From: Dryas octopetala | Lineage: Eukaryota > Streptophyta > Magnoliopsida > Rosales > Rosaceae | DNA length: 64,000 nucleotides | Assembly (NCBI GenBank): GCA_963921425.1 | Contig: OY992839.1 | Location: forward strand, 1,800,501-1,864,500 | Direction: 5' to 3' | Shown here: positions 17,301-29,124 of the stretch, in pieces | How the letters are laid out: every line of letters begins with the position of its first letter | How positions within the stretch are numbered: position 1 is the first letter of the stretch | Made by a program: the position numbers and the translations under genes | Notes under the pieces: generated by a model | What the model was told of the DNA's origin: nothing | Seen by the model: the letters and a program-made list of their open reading frames with translations, nothing else | The model's database searches: none

Positions 17301-17741
17301 CCAACAGGGTAATGTCAAAGGCAACACAAAAATGTCGAAAAATGTGCATTTAGCTAGTGATTAAGACCCAACTGGTAGTTTTCGACAAAAAAAAGACCCA
17401 ACCAGTAGTTTTCTTGCGAAATGGAAAGCCATGAATTTGCTCATGGTCTGTCTGCAAATTTTGCAGCAGGGCCTCAAATGAAAGAACAAAAATGCAGTAA
17501 AAGCACACCAAATGACGAAATTTCTACAGTATAAGCCGAAATTGCTTACCTTTCCTTGCTCCTTCAATTTTGTGAAAGTGTCGGAGAGACTGACGGCGGT
17601 GGTGGTGGTGGTGAGAGCAGCCATTGGGGTCAACTTCTTGATGGAAATGGTTGATCTTTGGGACGGAGAGCGAAGAAGCAATGGGTTCTGAGGCTTCTTC
17701 AGTTGAAGAAAACCAGCTGTGGATTTGAGAGAAGTGGCCAT
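14396..17741 (-). CDS. TSA1: tryptophan synthase alpha chain, chloroplast precursor
   Basis: Cleaves indole-3-glycerol phosphate to indole and glyceraldehyde 3-phosphate, feeding the beta subunit in plastids. Nine exons join in frame to 313 aa: 17741-17550, 16913-16767, 16653-16588, 16105-15997, 15817-15741, 15620-15543, 15145-15068, 14761-14702 and 14530-14396. The first 60 residues are Ser/Thr/Lys-rich and lack acids, as expected of a transit peptide. The mature enzyme has IPYITAGDP and [15 protein letters not shown], which carry both catalytic acids (Glu97, Asp108; Salmonella Glu49 and Asp60). Later come the TYYNPIL loop, VPDVPLEE and GFGIS, and the phosphate-binding [10 protein letters not shown]. 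The exons are small and regular. The sequence cannot separate a TSA1 role from a stand-alone indole synthase. Confidence 0.96.
17363..17413 (+). mobile_element. micro-retroposon in TSA1 intron 1 (TTCGAC-A8)
   Basis: An AAGACCCAACTGGTAGTTTTC-like flank is repeated with two mismatches (17363, 17393). Between the copies lie only GAC and eight A. The TTTCGAC-poly(A) junction resembles the insert at 60443. Confidence 0.5.
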
Positions 17742-17827
17742 TTCAGTTCAGTCTCAATGAGGGTTTTGTATGGTTTTCAGTAGCTTTCTGCTGGGTGTTG
17801 TACACTCAGCTCGCCATGACTCCTTAT

Positions 17828-17835
17828 CTTATATA
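17828..17835 (-). promoter_or_regulatory. TATA box of TSA1
   Basis: TATATAAG on the minus strand lies 87 bp before the start codon, followed by GATAAGG (I-box-like). Confidence 0.55.
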
Positions 17836-18550
17836 ATGTCTCGGCCGTTGAATTTCTGTTTTGCTCGACTCTCGGCCGTTACCTTCCGGCAAAAGAAGTA
17901 GAATATTGAAAATCTTGACCCAAAAAAAGTAATAAAAGTAATAAATATTTATTTCTCATGTATTTTAAGAATATTGGAAGAGCCCATTTTGTAAAAGTAA
18001 TCCATTTCTTAGTGGGGAAAGTGGGGGAAATTGTTAGGTATACCGTATACGTAATATTTTCCTTGATTTGGAAAATACCACAAGTTTCCAACTTCGTATA
18101 TATTTTGTTTTGGTCTTTCCAATCTCGTAATTAACATTAAATGAATTCAGATAATGTGATAAACATAGGATTTGTGACAAAATCCTAAATAATTAATACA
18201 ATTATTTAAAAAGAGTATTAAATAACATATTTAAAATATAAGGATTACATGGTAATATTGCAAACCTCCCACTTTTCACTCTCATTTGTTGTTAGTACTC
18301 TATATTTATTAAGGTAACGTCTTGATATTTGGTCCAAAATCCAATTAAGCAACAAAGATCTGGGCCAAGAAATTTTTGGACAACAAATAAGCCCAGTAGG
18401 CCCTGGACAGGTAGGCTGTTGTCGGAGCTTGCTCATCGGTTGGGTGGTAAAGTGGCTACCCGCCAAGCGTTAATGAAGAAACCCAATCAATGAATCAAAT
18501 AAAACAAAAAATGGCATGGACATGTAATTGTTGAGAAAAACAGCCCCTTT
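17836..18550. other. divergent promoter region TSA1 / UNE12-like bHLH
   Basis: AT-rich spacer between two divergently transcribed genes. GGCCCAG and CAGGCC-type site II-like motifs lie around 18360-18410. No gene is seen. Confidence 0.4.
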
Positions 18551-18558
18551 TATAAAAA
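18551..18558 (+). promoter_or_regulatory. TATA box of UNE12-like bHLH
   Basis: TATAAAAA lies about 245 bp before the start codon. The leader between them is CT-rich and contains the uORFs annotated below. Confidence 0.55.
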
Positions 18559-18716
18559 GAAAAACATTTTTAACCAGGATAAAGCCACCTTCACTTTTGG
18601 TCTCTCTTTTGTCTCTTCGCTCGCAGAGTACTCAGTAGAAGAAAGAAAAAAGAAAGCAACCCACGCAAAGCTCTCAAAGCGCTCTCTCTCTTTTTATCTC
18701 TCTTCCTCTCCTCTGC

Positions 18717-18722
18717 ATGTAG
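18717..18722 (+). promoter_or_regulatory. start-stop uORF (ATGTAG) in bHLH leader
   Basis: ATG is followed directly by TAG in the predicted leader, and a second ATG starts at 18723. AUG-stop elements are known to stall ribosomes and reduce downstream translation in plants. Effect here is inference. Confidence 0.5.
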
Positions 18723-18788
18723 ATGCTCTCTGACGAAGACCCTAACTCGCCAACCCGACTCAGCAGCTTGACTCGGCCTACTCACTGA
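18723..18788 (+). promoter_or_regulatory. 21-codon uORF in bHLH leader
   Basis: This reading frame begins MLSDEDPNSP, ends with TGA, and stops 14 nt before the main ATG. It starts immediately after the ATGTAG element, so the leader has two tandem uORFs. Reinitiation at 18803 over such a short gap would be inefficient. Confidence 0.5.
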
Positions 18789-18802
18789 CTCACACTTCAC
18801 TC

Positions 18803-21800
18803 ATGGCCAACAACCCCTCCGAAGCCCAGGCCGACGATTTCCTCGAGCAAATTCTCGGCCTCCCCAACTTCGCTTCCGCCGATGCTAATTTGGCGGAAAG
18901 CGACGGAGGCTTGACCGGAGCTCAGGTGTCTCCGTCTTCGATGATGCTGCAGCTCAGTTCTGGTGATGGCTCCGGCCACATGGCCGCCGTCGGCGGCGGC
19001 GGTGGGTTCCACGGTGGGGTGTTTCCGTTAGGGTTGAGCTTGGAGCAGGGAAAGGCTGGGTTTTTGAAGCCCGAGGATGCCTCTGGGAGTGGGAAGCGGT
19101 TTCGAGACGACATCGTTGACAGCAGAGCTTCGTCTATGAAAAATGTAAGATTCGAACTATTAACCTTTCTGTTTGGTGAACTTGAAATTTTAACATTTTT
19201 AGTTGATTGAATCTGAGAGGAGCTACTGGGGACAATTTTGGCAGTATGGTTTAATTTGTTTATTTATTTATTTTACTTATTTTCGTTTAATAAAAAAGAA
19301 GACAAACAAAAGGAAACAAGGATCAGAAACTTATAAGAGGTTGGGTTTTGATTAATTGGGTGAGATTCAAGTACTCCTATCTGACAGGAAGTAAAATACA
19401 AGAGGGCACTTCTGGGTTGTTTCAGAAATGGGAACTAATTGACTGGTCAGAATGAAGCAGAAAACATCCAATTTTTAGTCACGAAAACCAAATATCCGTA
19501 AGCATGTGTGTGCATGTGATTTTAGAGCAAAAATATTCAATTGTGTTGATTACAGTAATAGAATAATCATTAAATGTTCTATACATGCACTTCCTCAATT
19601 GAGTATAATTTTTAGTAGGCCTTCAAATTAGTTTTGACGTACAAATCAATTTTTAGTTATTATTTGTTATATCTATTTGCTTTTGTTGTTAAGTAGTATT
19701 TGAATGTTATATATTATTGCTAATGTAATATATATATGTGAGTAAGTATGCAGGTGTATATGTGTGTGTTTATTACCCAATAATTAATATGTTTATATTG
19801 ATGTCAATAACTCTCAAGGAAATTTGGCACTTGCATAGGCTGGCCTATTGCACCAAAATGTTTGATCTATAGTTACCTTTTGGGTTTTGCGGTGTGGTGC
19901 AGTGTTGGGGAACTAGCTTGTCTTCTCTTGTTTAACTGTCCTTGGTAATAGAAATTGTCAATTTGCAGGTTTTCCACGGGCAACCAATTTCCACCACAGT
20001 TGCTGCAGCACCGCATCCACCGGCAATGCGACCAAGGGTGCGGGCTAGAAGAGGACAGGCCACAGATCCACACAGCATTGCTGAGCGGGTAAGTTTATAT
20101 AATTTACATAAAAAGAACATCCCATGCAATTGTTGTGAAAATGGAAACCACCCTGGAGCCATACGTTTATTTTAAAATTTTACTTTTTTTTTTTTCTCTC
20201 CTTCCTTTATATCTATTGTAGATTCAAAAAAATTATTGTGTGTGACTGTAACACCACGTCATCAAGTGTATAATAATTAATTTCTAAAACCCTAAAATCT
20301 CGGAAAGAAAAAACCTTAAAATCGTTCACGTGTTATAATTTTAGTGGATTAGTAACACCACGTCATTATGCCACATGGTGTTACGGTCACATACAATAAT
20401 TTTTCGTAGATTCATTCTTGATTTTCACCCTTCTGTACAGTTGCGCCGAGAAAGAATAGCAGAAAGAATCAGGGCATTGCAAGAACTAGTTCCTAGTGTC
20501 AACAAGGTCAGTGGCATTCCTTTCATGTCATGATTTTTGTTTTTTATTCTTTTCTTCATGCTCACTACAAACATAGTTGTATGTATGTATGAGGTGGAGG
20601 ATAGATTACCATATTTTCCCACTTGCATGTGTTCAAAAGTAGTATTTGTGTGGATATGTCTGTTAGCTCTAAATTGTGGCCTTCTTCAGCATTAAGTACA
20701 GATAAATGTTGTTGAAAGAAATGGTATGTATTGTTGAAGTATGGAGTGCAAGACTGACCTGGTAGTATGATTCATCCAACTCATTGGACAGTTCTATTTA
20801 CTTACACATATAATTTGATTTCTAGTACTCTGAAGTTAAGTGATTTATTGGGCTTAAATAGAAGCTGTTATACCCTCTCGACGATTGTCGAGGGACCTGG
20901 TTTGATTATGGAATTTTGTTGTCTCCAAAAAATGTCATGGCCACTTGCTTCAATGCTTAAAATTTGGGTTTCGGATTGACTGATACTGCTTTCTTTAGGG
21001 TTTTTTTTCTCTCCCAATTAAGAGGTTCTGTTTGCGTAAGTAAGTTTAGTAGTTGAAAAGAGCTTGATCCATGCTAGGGATTTCTTGTGGCTTTTTGAGA
21101 AGTGATAGTTTGTTTAATAACGTATTCCTGTAAAGTTACGAGATGGCAATGCATGGTGTTAGGGTTTCTTGACATGCCAACTGAAACTGGCTAGCATTGA
21201 GCATGCTGTTCATATCTTCCATCCTTTATATCTGTGAAATTCTGTTTGTGCAGACAGATAGAGCTGCCATGCTTGATGAAATCATGGATTACGTGAAGTT
21301 CCTAAGGCTCCAAGTAAAGGTATTAGCATTATTTATGGTTCAATGCACGTTATCTTATTATCACATAAATAACATAATTCCTAATTACTCTCATTCCTCC
21401 CTCCTAGTTGTGTCGATTTATGTTCAGTTATACACTGAAATTTTGTTATACTTAAAAAGTTACATTAATTTGCAGAGCAATTCTTATTCCATAGAGCCAT
21501 AGAGGCCTATTTCTCTTTGGTATTAACATTTCCGTTAAAAATTACAGTATAAGACCAATTCTGGAAGTTAGTTCCTCTTTTCAGAGGGTGGATTTGAATG
21601 CCTTAGTGTTCCTATAGATTATACGTCAAGTCAGTTAATATTGTTTTTTATCACATAATGAAAGGGTAGACGCTTCTGCTCATTTTGACTGTTTGACCAA
21701 TTACTAAAGATTCAAACAAATTGTTAATGTGATTTGTTAGGTGGGAGGGATGGAGTAGAGACTGTGGAGTAGGTCTTCTTATGATAACAAAGAAAGTAAA

Positions 21801-22252
21801 CGATTTTTTTTTTTTTTTTTTTTTCTTAAAACGTTTTTCTCATCTGCTTTACAGGTTTTGAGCATGAGTAGATTGGGGGGAGCTGGTGCTGTGGCACCAC
21901 TTGTAACGGACATTCCACTATCTTCAGTAGAGGTATTAAATGAAAATATCATCTATTTTATTTTTTATTTTTTCATTTTCCTTATGACCAAAACAAAAAC
22001 CATGCTTCTATCTAATGGCAGGAAGAAGGTGGCGAAGGTGGAAGAAACCAACCGGCATGGGAGAAGTGGTCTAATGATGGCACAGAACGACAAGTTGCGA
22101 AGCTTATGGAAGAAAATGTTGGGGCTGCAATGCAGTTCCTTCAATCGAAGGCTCTTTGCATCATGCCTATCTCACTGGCCTCAGCAATTTACCACACACA
22201 ACCACCAGACACCTCTAGTGTTGTCAAGCCTGAAATGAACCCTCCTTCATAG
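18803..22252 (+). CDS. UNE12: bHLH transcription factor, UNE12 type
   Basis: Six exons (18803-19144, 19969-20088, 20441-20506, 21254-21319, 21855-21932, 22022-22252) join in frame to 300 aa. The N-terminus [13 protein letters not shown] is typical of the UNE12/LRL bHLH subfamily. The bHLH spans about residues 145-198 and begins [19 protein letters not shown]. His, Glu and Arg sit at the DNA-contact positions, so G-box/E-box binding is expected. Helix 2 is [21 protein letters not shown], followed by [11 protein letters not shown], another subfamily mark. The C-terminal domain ([20 protein letters not shown]) is conserved in the family. Arabidopsis UNE12 was named from a fertilisation screen and is linked to temperature responses. 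A close paralogue such as bHLH59 is the main alternative. Regulation may include leader uORFs. Confidence 0.92.
20226..20405. mobile_element. 180-bp MITE in bHLH intron 2
   Basis: GTAGATTC is repeated exactly on both sides (20218-20225, 20406-20413). The ends are inverted repeats: left AAAAAAATTATTGTGTGTGAC, right complement GAAAAATTATTGTATGTGAC. CCACGTCAT, an ACGT-core motif, occurs in each half. An 8-bp duplication fits hAT or Mutator-like classes. No coding capacity. Confidence 0.75.
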
Positions 22253-23826
22253 ACCTCAGAAAAATGGTAGGTATGCATTCCCATGGTCCCACTGAAAACT
22301 CAACTAGCTAGATGCTCTTGGGTCCCATGCCTCATTTGTCCTGTTCCGACCCGCCTTCATATTTTAGCTGTTTCCTCGCTTCAAATTGCATTCAAAGTCA
22401 GATGCCATAGTTCTTTGCTTTTGCCTTTACTTTCAACTTTTGTCAAAACAGGGTTCGATGTCAATGCCCAAAAAAATACGAGCAGGCCCTTCATGTCTTG
22501 CCAGGTTCAACTAAAGGAGAAGAATTGTCAAAGCTTCACTTGATATGCTCTTCTTTTTGTATCAATGGTGGGGGTAGTGGAAAATGATGGAAGCCCTTTT
22601 GTAGTGGGGTTCTTCTCATTGTCGCTAGTGGGTTGTGGGACCTTCTAAAAGGAAATAGAGTATATAATATATTTTTTGATGTATTTTAGGGGAATGTAAT
22701 ATAGAGGTGGGATAATGCTTAATAGTTGCTAGTTTGAAAATGCTGGGTTAATGCTACTTTTTGGGTTCAGGGGGTTCGTGGTGGGTGTGTTTCCAAAAGT
22801 AATTAGACTTTTTCTTTCAATTCTCATGAATCATTATTGGCGGATTAATAATTGAGAGAAAGAGAGTGCGTAATGTTCAAGCATGATTAGTATGAGTTAA
22901 TCCAACGTAAATTACTACGGAAGTGTATTCATGAAATGCGATATTAGGTCTTTGGACGAGCTGAACTGTTATTGTTATTGCAATCAAGCCAAGCAGGCAA
23001 GCAGAGCCTGGTACTAATTGTTCAATTTGGCTTTGCAACGCGGTTAAGGCCGTGAGCTAAAAAAAAAAGAAAAAAAAAAAACATTTAAGGCATGTTTACT
23101 AAATTGGAATCGAAATAAATATGAATTAGAATAAATAAGAATTAAAATGAATAAGAATCCGAATTAGCAATTTTTATTAATGTGTTTATTAACCTTGTTA
23201 GGACTTAGGAGTTGGAATGAAAATAAAATTGATTTTTATAAACGTGTTTGCTAATTAGAAGTTGATAATTCAATTAGCTTGAGGTACATCCATACATATC
23301 AATATTTATTATGCGAATTTTTTCAATTTTTCTTTTATTATAAAAACAACAAAGGAATGAGATTAGCGTTTCCCTGTTGAACTCAACATTTACTTGTCCA
23401 CTGCACCATATACGGCATTAGTGTACTTCCAAATCATGACCAAAAAGAGTACTTTCAATAGAATATGCACTCAAATTCAGACTCAAACCCATTGATCTAT
23501 GTAGGCCCATTCACCAATCGAAACGTATTGATGGGCACCAACTGCAAATTTTGGTGCCCCAATGGTCCAATTTCCAAAAATAAACACCACTGGACTTTTT
23601 CATGGATCTCGAGCCCAAAGAGAAGAGAGAACACTCTGGATTTGTCCAAATCTTTGCCAATTAATTGAGAATTTCCTTGGCTTCAGTCTTTTTCTTGTGT
23701 GCCAAGTAAGTAATTTCCTAATATGGTTAGTTTCCTACTAAGTTTAGGAATCCTAGTACAAAGGGCCTCTAACCCCGAACTATTGTTCTTAACTCAGAAT
23801 TGAAGAGAAGATATAACATTATATTC
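22253..23826. other. intergenic, bHLH 3' region to CYP59 retrocopy
   Basis: This contains the bHLH 3' UTR and a region (about 23085-23275) rich in GAATAAGAAT-type motifs that resembles a dispersed repeat. No gene is recognised. Confidence 0.4.
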
Positions 23827-24660
23827 ATGGCTGTGCTTATAGCTACAAGTTTAGGCGACTTAGTTGTGGATTTGTACACAGACAAGTGCCCTCTCACTTG
23901 CAACAACTTCTTAAAGCTCTGCAAGATCAAGTACTACAATGGGTGTCTTTTTCACTCTGTTGACAAGGATTTCACTGCACAAAATGGTGACCCCACCGGA
24001 ACTGGTTTGGGTGGCGAGTCAATCTACAAACTCTTGAATGGTGACCAGGCTCGCTTTTTCAGCGACGAAATTCATCCTGATTTGAAGCATTCCAAGATAG
24101 GCACTCTTGCCATGGCCAGTGCAGGACAGAATCTCAATGCTTCCCAGTTCTATTTCACATTGCGTGATCATGACCTTGAGCATCTCGACGGGAACCACAC
24201 AGTTTTTGGGGATGTAGCAGTGGGGTTTGAAACATTGACAAGGATCAATGAGGCTTATGTGGATCACAAAAACAGACCCTATCAAAACATCACAATCGAA
24301 CATACTTTCATATTATATGACCCCTTTGAAGATCCTTCAGGATTGGCTGAGTTATATTCTGAGGATGACTGGATTTCTATGGAAGAAGAATTGGATGAAC
24401 AAGAGTTTGATGCACATGTTGGTGCCAAAGTTGGGGACATTCCTGATATAAAGATGGAGGCTCCTGAGAATGTGCTTTTTGTTTGTAAACTGATATAAAG
24501 TTTAGGGTATGCCTTCATAGAGTTTGAGACCAAAGAGGCATGTGAACAAGCAAATAGGAAGATGGGTGATGCTTTGATTGATGACAGAAGAATATATGTG
24601 GATTTTGGTCACAATGTTCCAATGCTTTGGTCTAAGCACGTAAAGGGTATGACAATCTAG
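23827..24660 (+). pseudogene. intronless partial retrocopy of RRM cyclophilin CYP59
   Basis: The 223-aa open frame (23827-24498) starts MAVLIATSLGDLVVDLYTD, as in the CYP59 family. It contains a complete cyclophilin-type PPIase domain (FTAQNGDPTGTG, ASQFYFTL, HTVFG) and the start of the RRM (NVLFVCKL). A TAA follows, and then RRM homology resumes in the same frame ([17 protein letters not shown] to YVDFGH) until a TAG at 24658. The missing middle of the RRM, the loss of the zinc knuckle and RS tail, and the lack of introns mark it as a processed, decayed copy. CYP59 normally binds RNA and the RNA polymerase II tail. A truncated but expressed PPIase is still possible. No poly(A) or target duplication was found. 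Confidence 0.8.
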
Positions 24661-25062
24661 CCAATGAAGAAGGGAACGAGATAGAGAACATAAATGTGTA
24701 ATTTTGACAGTAAATTATTTGGTTTAATTTTATCAATACACTTTTATTTGAAAGTAATTTTCGACTTTACTTATAGTTAATTTGATTTTTTTATTTATGC
24801 GTAGTATTTTAAAAGAATAAAAAATTATTTAATTTATTACACACAATAGCTGTACGAGCAAACAAACAAGAATAAACACTTTTTTCATTAAATCAACATG
24901 GAGGAAAAATTCAAACTTGGGATTTTGAAGGGGTAAATGCTTAACCAAGGGAGGTATAAGCCCTCACACAAAGGACCTTAAGTTTAAGCTTTTCATCACA
25001 ATGAGCCAATGACCCAAAAAGCTTTTCATCACACGCATAAATTCATATCATGGGCTGAAAAC

Positions 25063-25133
25063 TGGGCCTATTGATAGAGTATGAGAAACTGGGCCTATTA
25101 CTGTTTGGACTCGCTTATCCTCTATAATGGGCC
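25063..25133 (+). promoter_or_regulatory. three site II (TGGGCC) elements upstream of OSB gene
   Basis: TGGGCC lies at 25063, 25090 and 25128. Site II motifs are enriched in promoters of nuclear genes for organelle proteins, which fits the downstream gene. Confidence 0.5.
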
Positions 25134-25294
25134 TTTCCAGATACAAAATGAGCCCAAAACCCGTCCCAAGATGATCCATGGGTTCGTGGCGGGTCAGATT
25201 TTCGCAGTATTTTGGACCCAAGGCTTTGAGATAAGCGCAGTAGTCGCATTATCACAACGGCGGAGTTTGGCGCCGAGACCCAAAAGAGCGAGCA

Positions 25295-27030
25295 ATGGCG
25301 TTAGAGCGAGCTCTACCAGCAGCAACAAGCACAACCTTCCTCACAAACCCCAAAATCCCCTCCCTGTCCTCAAACACAACCACTAACCACAACCAGTTAT
25401 GCTTTGCACGGCGCCGTTTCAAGCTCAAATGCTCGGTGGAGTACAGTAGAGACCAGTACAACTACAACAGCAACGTTCAAGTGCCCGTGGCGTACCCTAG
25501 ACCGGCGGAGGTTCAGTGGAAGAAGGAGCTGTGCAATACGGTGCACCTCATCGGCGTCGTCGGTCTTCCCCTTGAAATTAAGCACCTTCCCTCCGGAAAG
25601 GTCCTCGCTTGGACCCGCCTCGCCGTCAAGAAATCGTCTACCGACACCTCATGGTATTATTGTGTTCTTCAATTCTTGGATTTAATCATAATGCTCTTGT
25701 TTTTCATTATGCTCTGCTCTCAATTTTTGCTAAGGAATGTGAAAGTGAAACATTTAACTTCAAGTGGGTAATTGACATTTTACGTTTTTGGTAGTTGTTG
25801 TCTCACATCACAATGTTTGTGTTAATTATGAGAAATTAATGTGGGATTCGATAAATTCCTCAATTATGAGAAGTGGGTTTTCTTGCCAGGATCAATTTGA
25901 CATTTTGGGATGAGCTAGCACATGTTGCTTTTCAGCATGTAGAGAAAGGTCTCCAAATATATGTTTCGGGTCGCCTGATTTCGGATACTGTTGAAACCGA
26001 TGAAGGGAAGCAGCAGACCTACTATAAGGTTCTTTGGCTTGCGGTCTTTCTATTTGTACTGTTAAACTTGTTCTGCCAGTTGTTTGTTTATGATTTTGTT
26101 GTTAATCTTCTGCAGGTAGTTGTTCAACAACTGAATTTTGTCGAAAAGAGTTTCCCATCAGGGGTCTTGAATGATCATGACTCCACTTCCTTTACAGCAG
26201 GCAAGTCATATCTTCAATAACATAACTCTTGATAAGAGTAGGGGTAGCGGTCTTTCTTAGGCTCGTTTTTCTTGCAGGTAGAAATTATGGTAACAATGCC
26301 ACAAAGAACACAGAAACCACACAAGAATTATGGCAAGCCTTCTTTGCTAATCCAGGGGAGTGGTGGGATAATAGGAAGACCAAGGTACTTTATTTAATCA
26401 CACTGTAAATGTTGAAAATATGTAACTACTATCTTTTATTGTTGCATGCCACACACACACACACAACACTTGGCCTTATGCTGAGAGAAAACCAATGCCC
26501 AAAAACTAGTATTATACATAACTGAGAGCAAACTATAATGGATGAGGTAAAATTTAGTTACGGATGAGCTCATAGCTATGCTATGTATTTGCTACTAAAT
26601 GTCGAAATGGAAATGATTCAGAATGAAATGTTACAAATTTCATCTTTTCATGTTAGGTTTATGCCATGTGGTTCATTGTGAATGATAAAATTGAGCTTAT
26701 TTCAACAAAGTACCATGTTACCAAAGTTCTAGAAGCACTATGCACATGTAAAATTTTGAACTCATATCATCTGCTGTTTGTACAAATTTTCTGATAATAG
26801 TATATGAATTCACCCATGTTTATTCAATTTATGATTTTCAGAGGAATCCAAAATATCCGGATTTTAAGCATAAAGATACTGGAGAAGCCTTATGGGTTGA
26901 AGGCCGGAACAATCCACCATGGGTGAAGTCCCAACTGGCTATACTTGATACAAGAATGGGGACCCTTACTGATCAAGATCTTGAGATGCATGCAAGTATA
27001 TTTTCTGGCGATAAGTTTATGCCTTTCTAA
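25295..27030 (+). CDS. organellar single-stranded DNA-binding protein (OSB family)
   Basis: Binds single-stranded organelle DNA and limits illegitimate recombination in mitochondria or plastids. Five exons (25295-25653, 25890-26028, 26116-26200, 26278-26384, 26842-27030) join in frame to 292 aa. An Arg/Ser/Asn-rich N-terminus looks like a transit peptide. An OB-fold SSB domain spans about 75-185, with VHLIGVVGLP, GKVLAWTRLAV, NLTFWDELA and KGLQIYVSGRL. One plant-specific PDF motif lies at about 213-260 (WQAFFANPGEWWDNR, RNPKYPDFKHK). Other OSB proteins carry up to several PDF motifs. Intron 3 has a GC donor in perfect consensus (AG|GCAAGT). Which OSB member and which organelle cannot be told from the sequence. 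Confidence 0.9.
26452..26465. repeat. (AC)n microsatellite in OSB intron 4
   Basis: A short CA run, ACACACACACACAC, lies within the last intron. Confidence 0.75.
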
Positions 27031-27779
27031 GTGCTTGCAGTGCTAGCTGTAGGAAACCCGCGGCAATGGGGTAATTGTTGTATAGTTATCGCTTTGGTGG
27101 GAATATTGGGAGATCCGGCATTGTTTCTATAGCTTGTATCCTGGATTTTGCAATTTATATCATGTGCTGGTAATTGGTTCCGCCGTACTTAATTGGCTCG
27201 TCAATGTTCTGGAACTTGCCCAATGCTATTACAATATAAAGGTTTGAACATTTGAACCTTCGATTGAGGTTTCAGTGCCTGTCTAAGATTGGAAAAATCA
27301 ACCTTGGCACCTCTGCATGTTTTTTAATTAAATTATGCATAAATCAAGACCCTCTTGATGTATTTTGAGGATTGATAATATGTATGATATGATATTCTGG
27401 GGTTATAAAATTATAGATTCTATGTAATCTTATGTTGCAATACTAGATAGAAGAATTCTGTTTAAGGATGTGCAAGGGAGGTGATTGTTCTTCTCTGGTG
27501 TGATAAATTTAAGTGTCCGGTTGATGGTCAAGCTTGGCTTAGGCTTTTTAGACATGACCGAGAAGAAGAGGGATACAAGTATTCATGAATTTTGATAGCT
27601 TCCTCAATTTATGGACGATATAAATCTCAATTGAATTAAGTCATGTTTTATGCAGAGGAGCACCAGTAGTTGAATGATTAAGGATTGAGGAACCACAAGA
27701 ATCAGAAACAATTACATGTATTTGGAATTTGCACAAAATTGTTATATATTAAGAATTTGTGTAATCTTATTGTTACATA

Positions 27780-27810
<31 letters not shown>

Positions 27811-28100
27811 ACCTATTATTAGGACAAAATGGAACATACATTTCATCCTCTGTACAATTGGATCCCAACTATGTCTCTCTTTGCCTGTTCCAGTTTTTCT
27901 TTAAGCAAGTATTGATTTTGAAAGGGGAAAAATTAAATTAAAAAAAGTATTCTTAACTATATATATCTGTGTGTCTTTTCCTGTGGTAGCCTCGAATTCT
28001 CAGCAAACTTGTTGAAGAACTCGAGCCAAATTAAGGAGCTTTGAATGTCCTCAAAGTAATTGTCTTTCTTTAAAGTCCTTCATTTTGTGGGTGGTTGTAT
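27031..28100. other. convergent spacer between OSB and Aux/IAA genes
   Basis: This holds both 3' regions. An (AT)n microsatellite of about 15 units lies at 27782-27811. No gene is visible. Confidence 0.5.
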
Positions 28101-28971
28101 TCAGAGACAAGTCAATCCTCTAGCTTCAGATCCTTTCATGATTCTCAGCCTTTTGCAGGAAGACACAAACATACTGCAGAAAAGAAAAGAGTCTGGTGAG
28201 TTAAGACTATTTTTGAGAGATAAGATCAGAACAGAGAAGGTCTAGAGATTTAGAGATCTAGAGATCGAGAGAAGGAGAACTTACTTCCATGGGACATCTC
28301 CAACTAGCATCCAGTCACCATCTTTGTCTTCATAAGTGGGAGCAAAATCAGATCCATTGTAGCCTTCTCTCTCTGAGTAGCTACCAATTGTGAGCTTGAA
28401 CATGTTCTCTAAGGCCTTGAGGAGTTCTGGGTAGCTCTTGTAAACCTTGAGGTCAATCTTTCTCAGGTAAGGAGCTCCATCAACACTTACTTTCACATAC
28501 CCTCCACCGCTATCTGCCTCAGATTTTGTTTGTTGCATACAGTTTTTCCTGTAAGATCTGACTGGTGGCCATCCCACTACTTGTGTCCTGCACCCATCAA
28601 CCAACATATAATTAGTAAACCCTCTTAAAGCATTCACATACAAACACAATTGTTCATATATATGTTTTTTTGTAACTGGGTTATTAATAATGAATGAATC
28701 CATCAAGTGCTTACTTGGTGGGACGGGCAGCGAAATCCGGTAGGTCAGAATTGGTATTAGACGACCTACATTCCTCTGAATCCACCGGGTCTGGTGAAGA
28801 CCTCTTATTATTCCTAGCAGCAATAGGAGGAGGAAGTGCTGCTGCAGCTGATTGTTTCCCAGCTGCAGGCTCTTCATTTCCAGTCCCTGGCAATCCCAAT
28901 CTGAGCTCAGTTTCCTTGAAATTCAGCTGTTCATGCTCAGCATTCTCATATTTCACCGAAGACCTTTCCAT
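28101..28971 (-). CDS. Aux/IAA auxin-response repressor (IAA1/2/3/4 clade)
   Basis: Nuclear repressor of ARF factors, degraded through TIR1/AFB when auxin is present. Three exons (28971-28715, 28587-28285, 28173-28101) join in frame to 210 aa. Domain I is TELRLGLPG (EAR motif LRLGLP at about 23-28). The domain II degron [13 protein letters not shown] has GWPP at 91-94. The PB1 region has the Lys face ([18 protein letters not shown]) and the acidic OPCA face ([14 protein letters not shown]). The C-terminus is [23 protein letters not shown]. Two junctions split codons so that ...PWN|MF is formed; relatives have Glu or Asp at this spot. Short length and the SYRKN degron suggest the IAA1/2/3/4 clade. 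Orientation is divergent from the second Aux/IAA at 38236. Confidence 0.93.
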
Positions 28972-29116
28972 CTTGCTAATTAGCAAATTGCAGACACTAG
29001 GAGAATGAGGGAAATGTGTACGTTGCTGTATTTATTTTGTATATTCCTTCCGATATTGGAGTTGGACTTGAAGTTGATTTGTTTTTGTGATGAGGAAATA
29101 TGTGATGGCACTTAGA

Positions 29117-29124
29117 CTTTTATA
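29117..29124 (-). promoter_or_regulatory. TATA box of minus-strand Aux/IAA
   Basis: TATAAAAG on the minus strand lies 145 bp before the start codon. Confidence 0.5.
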
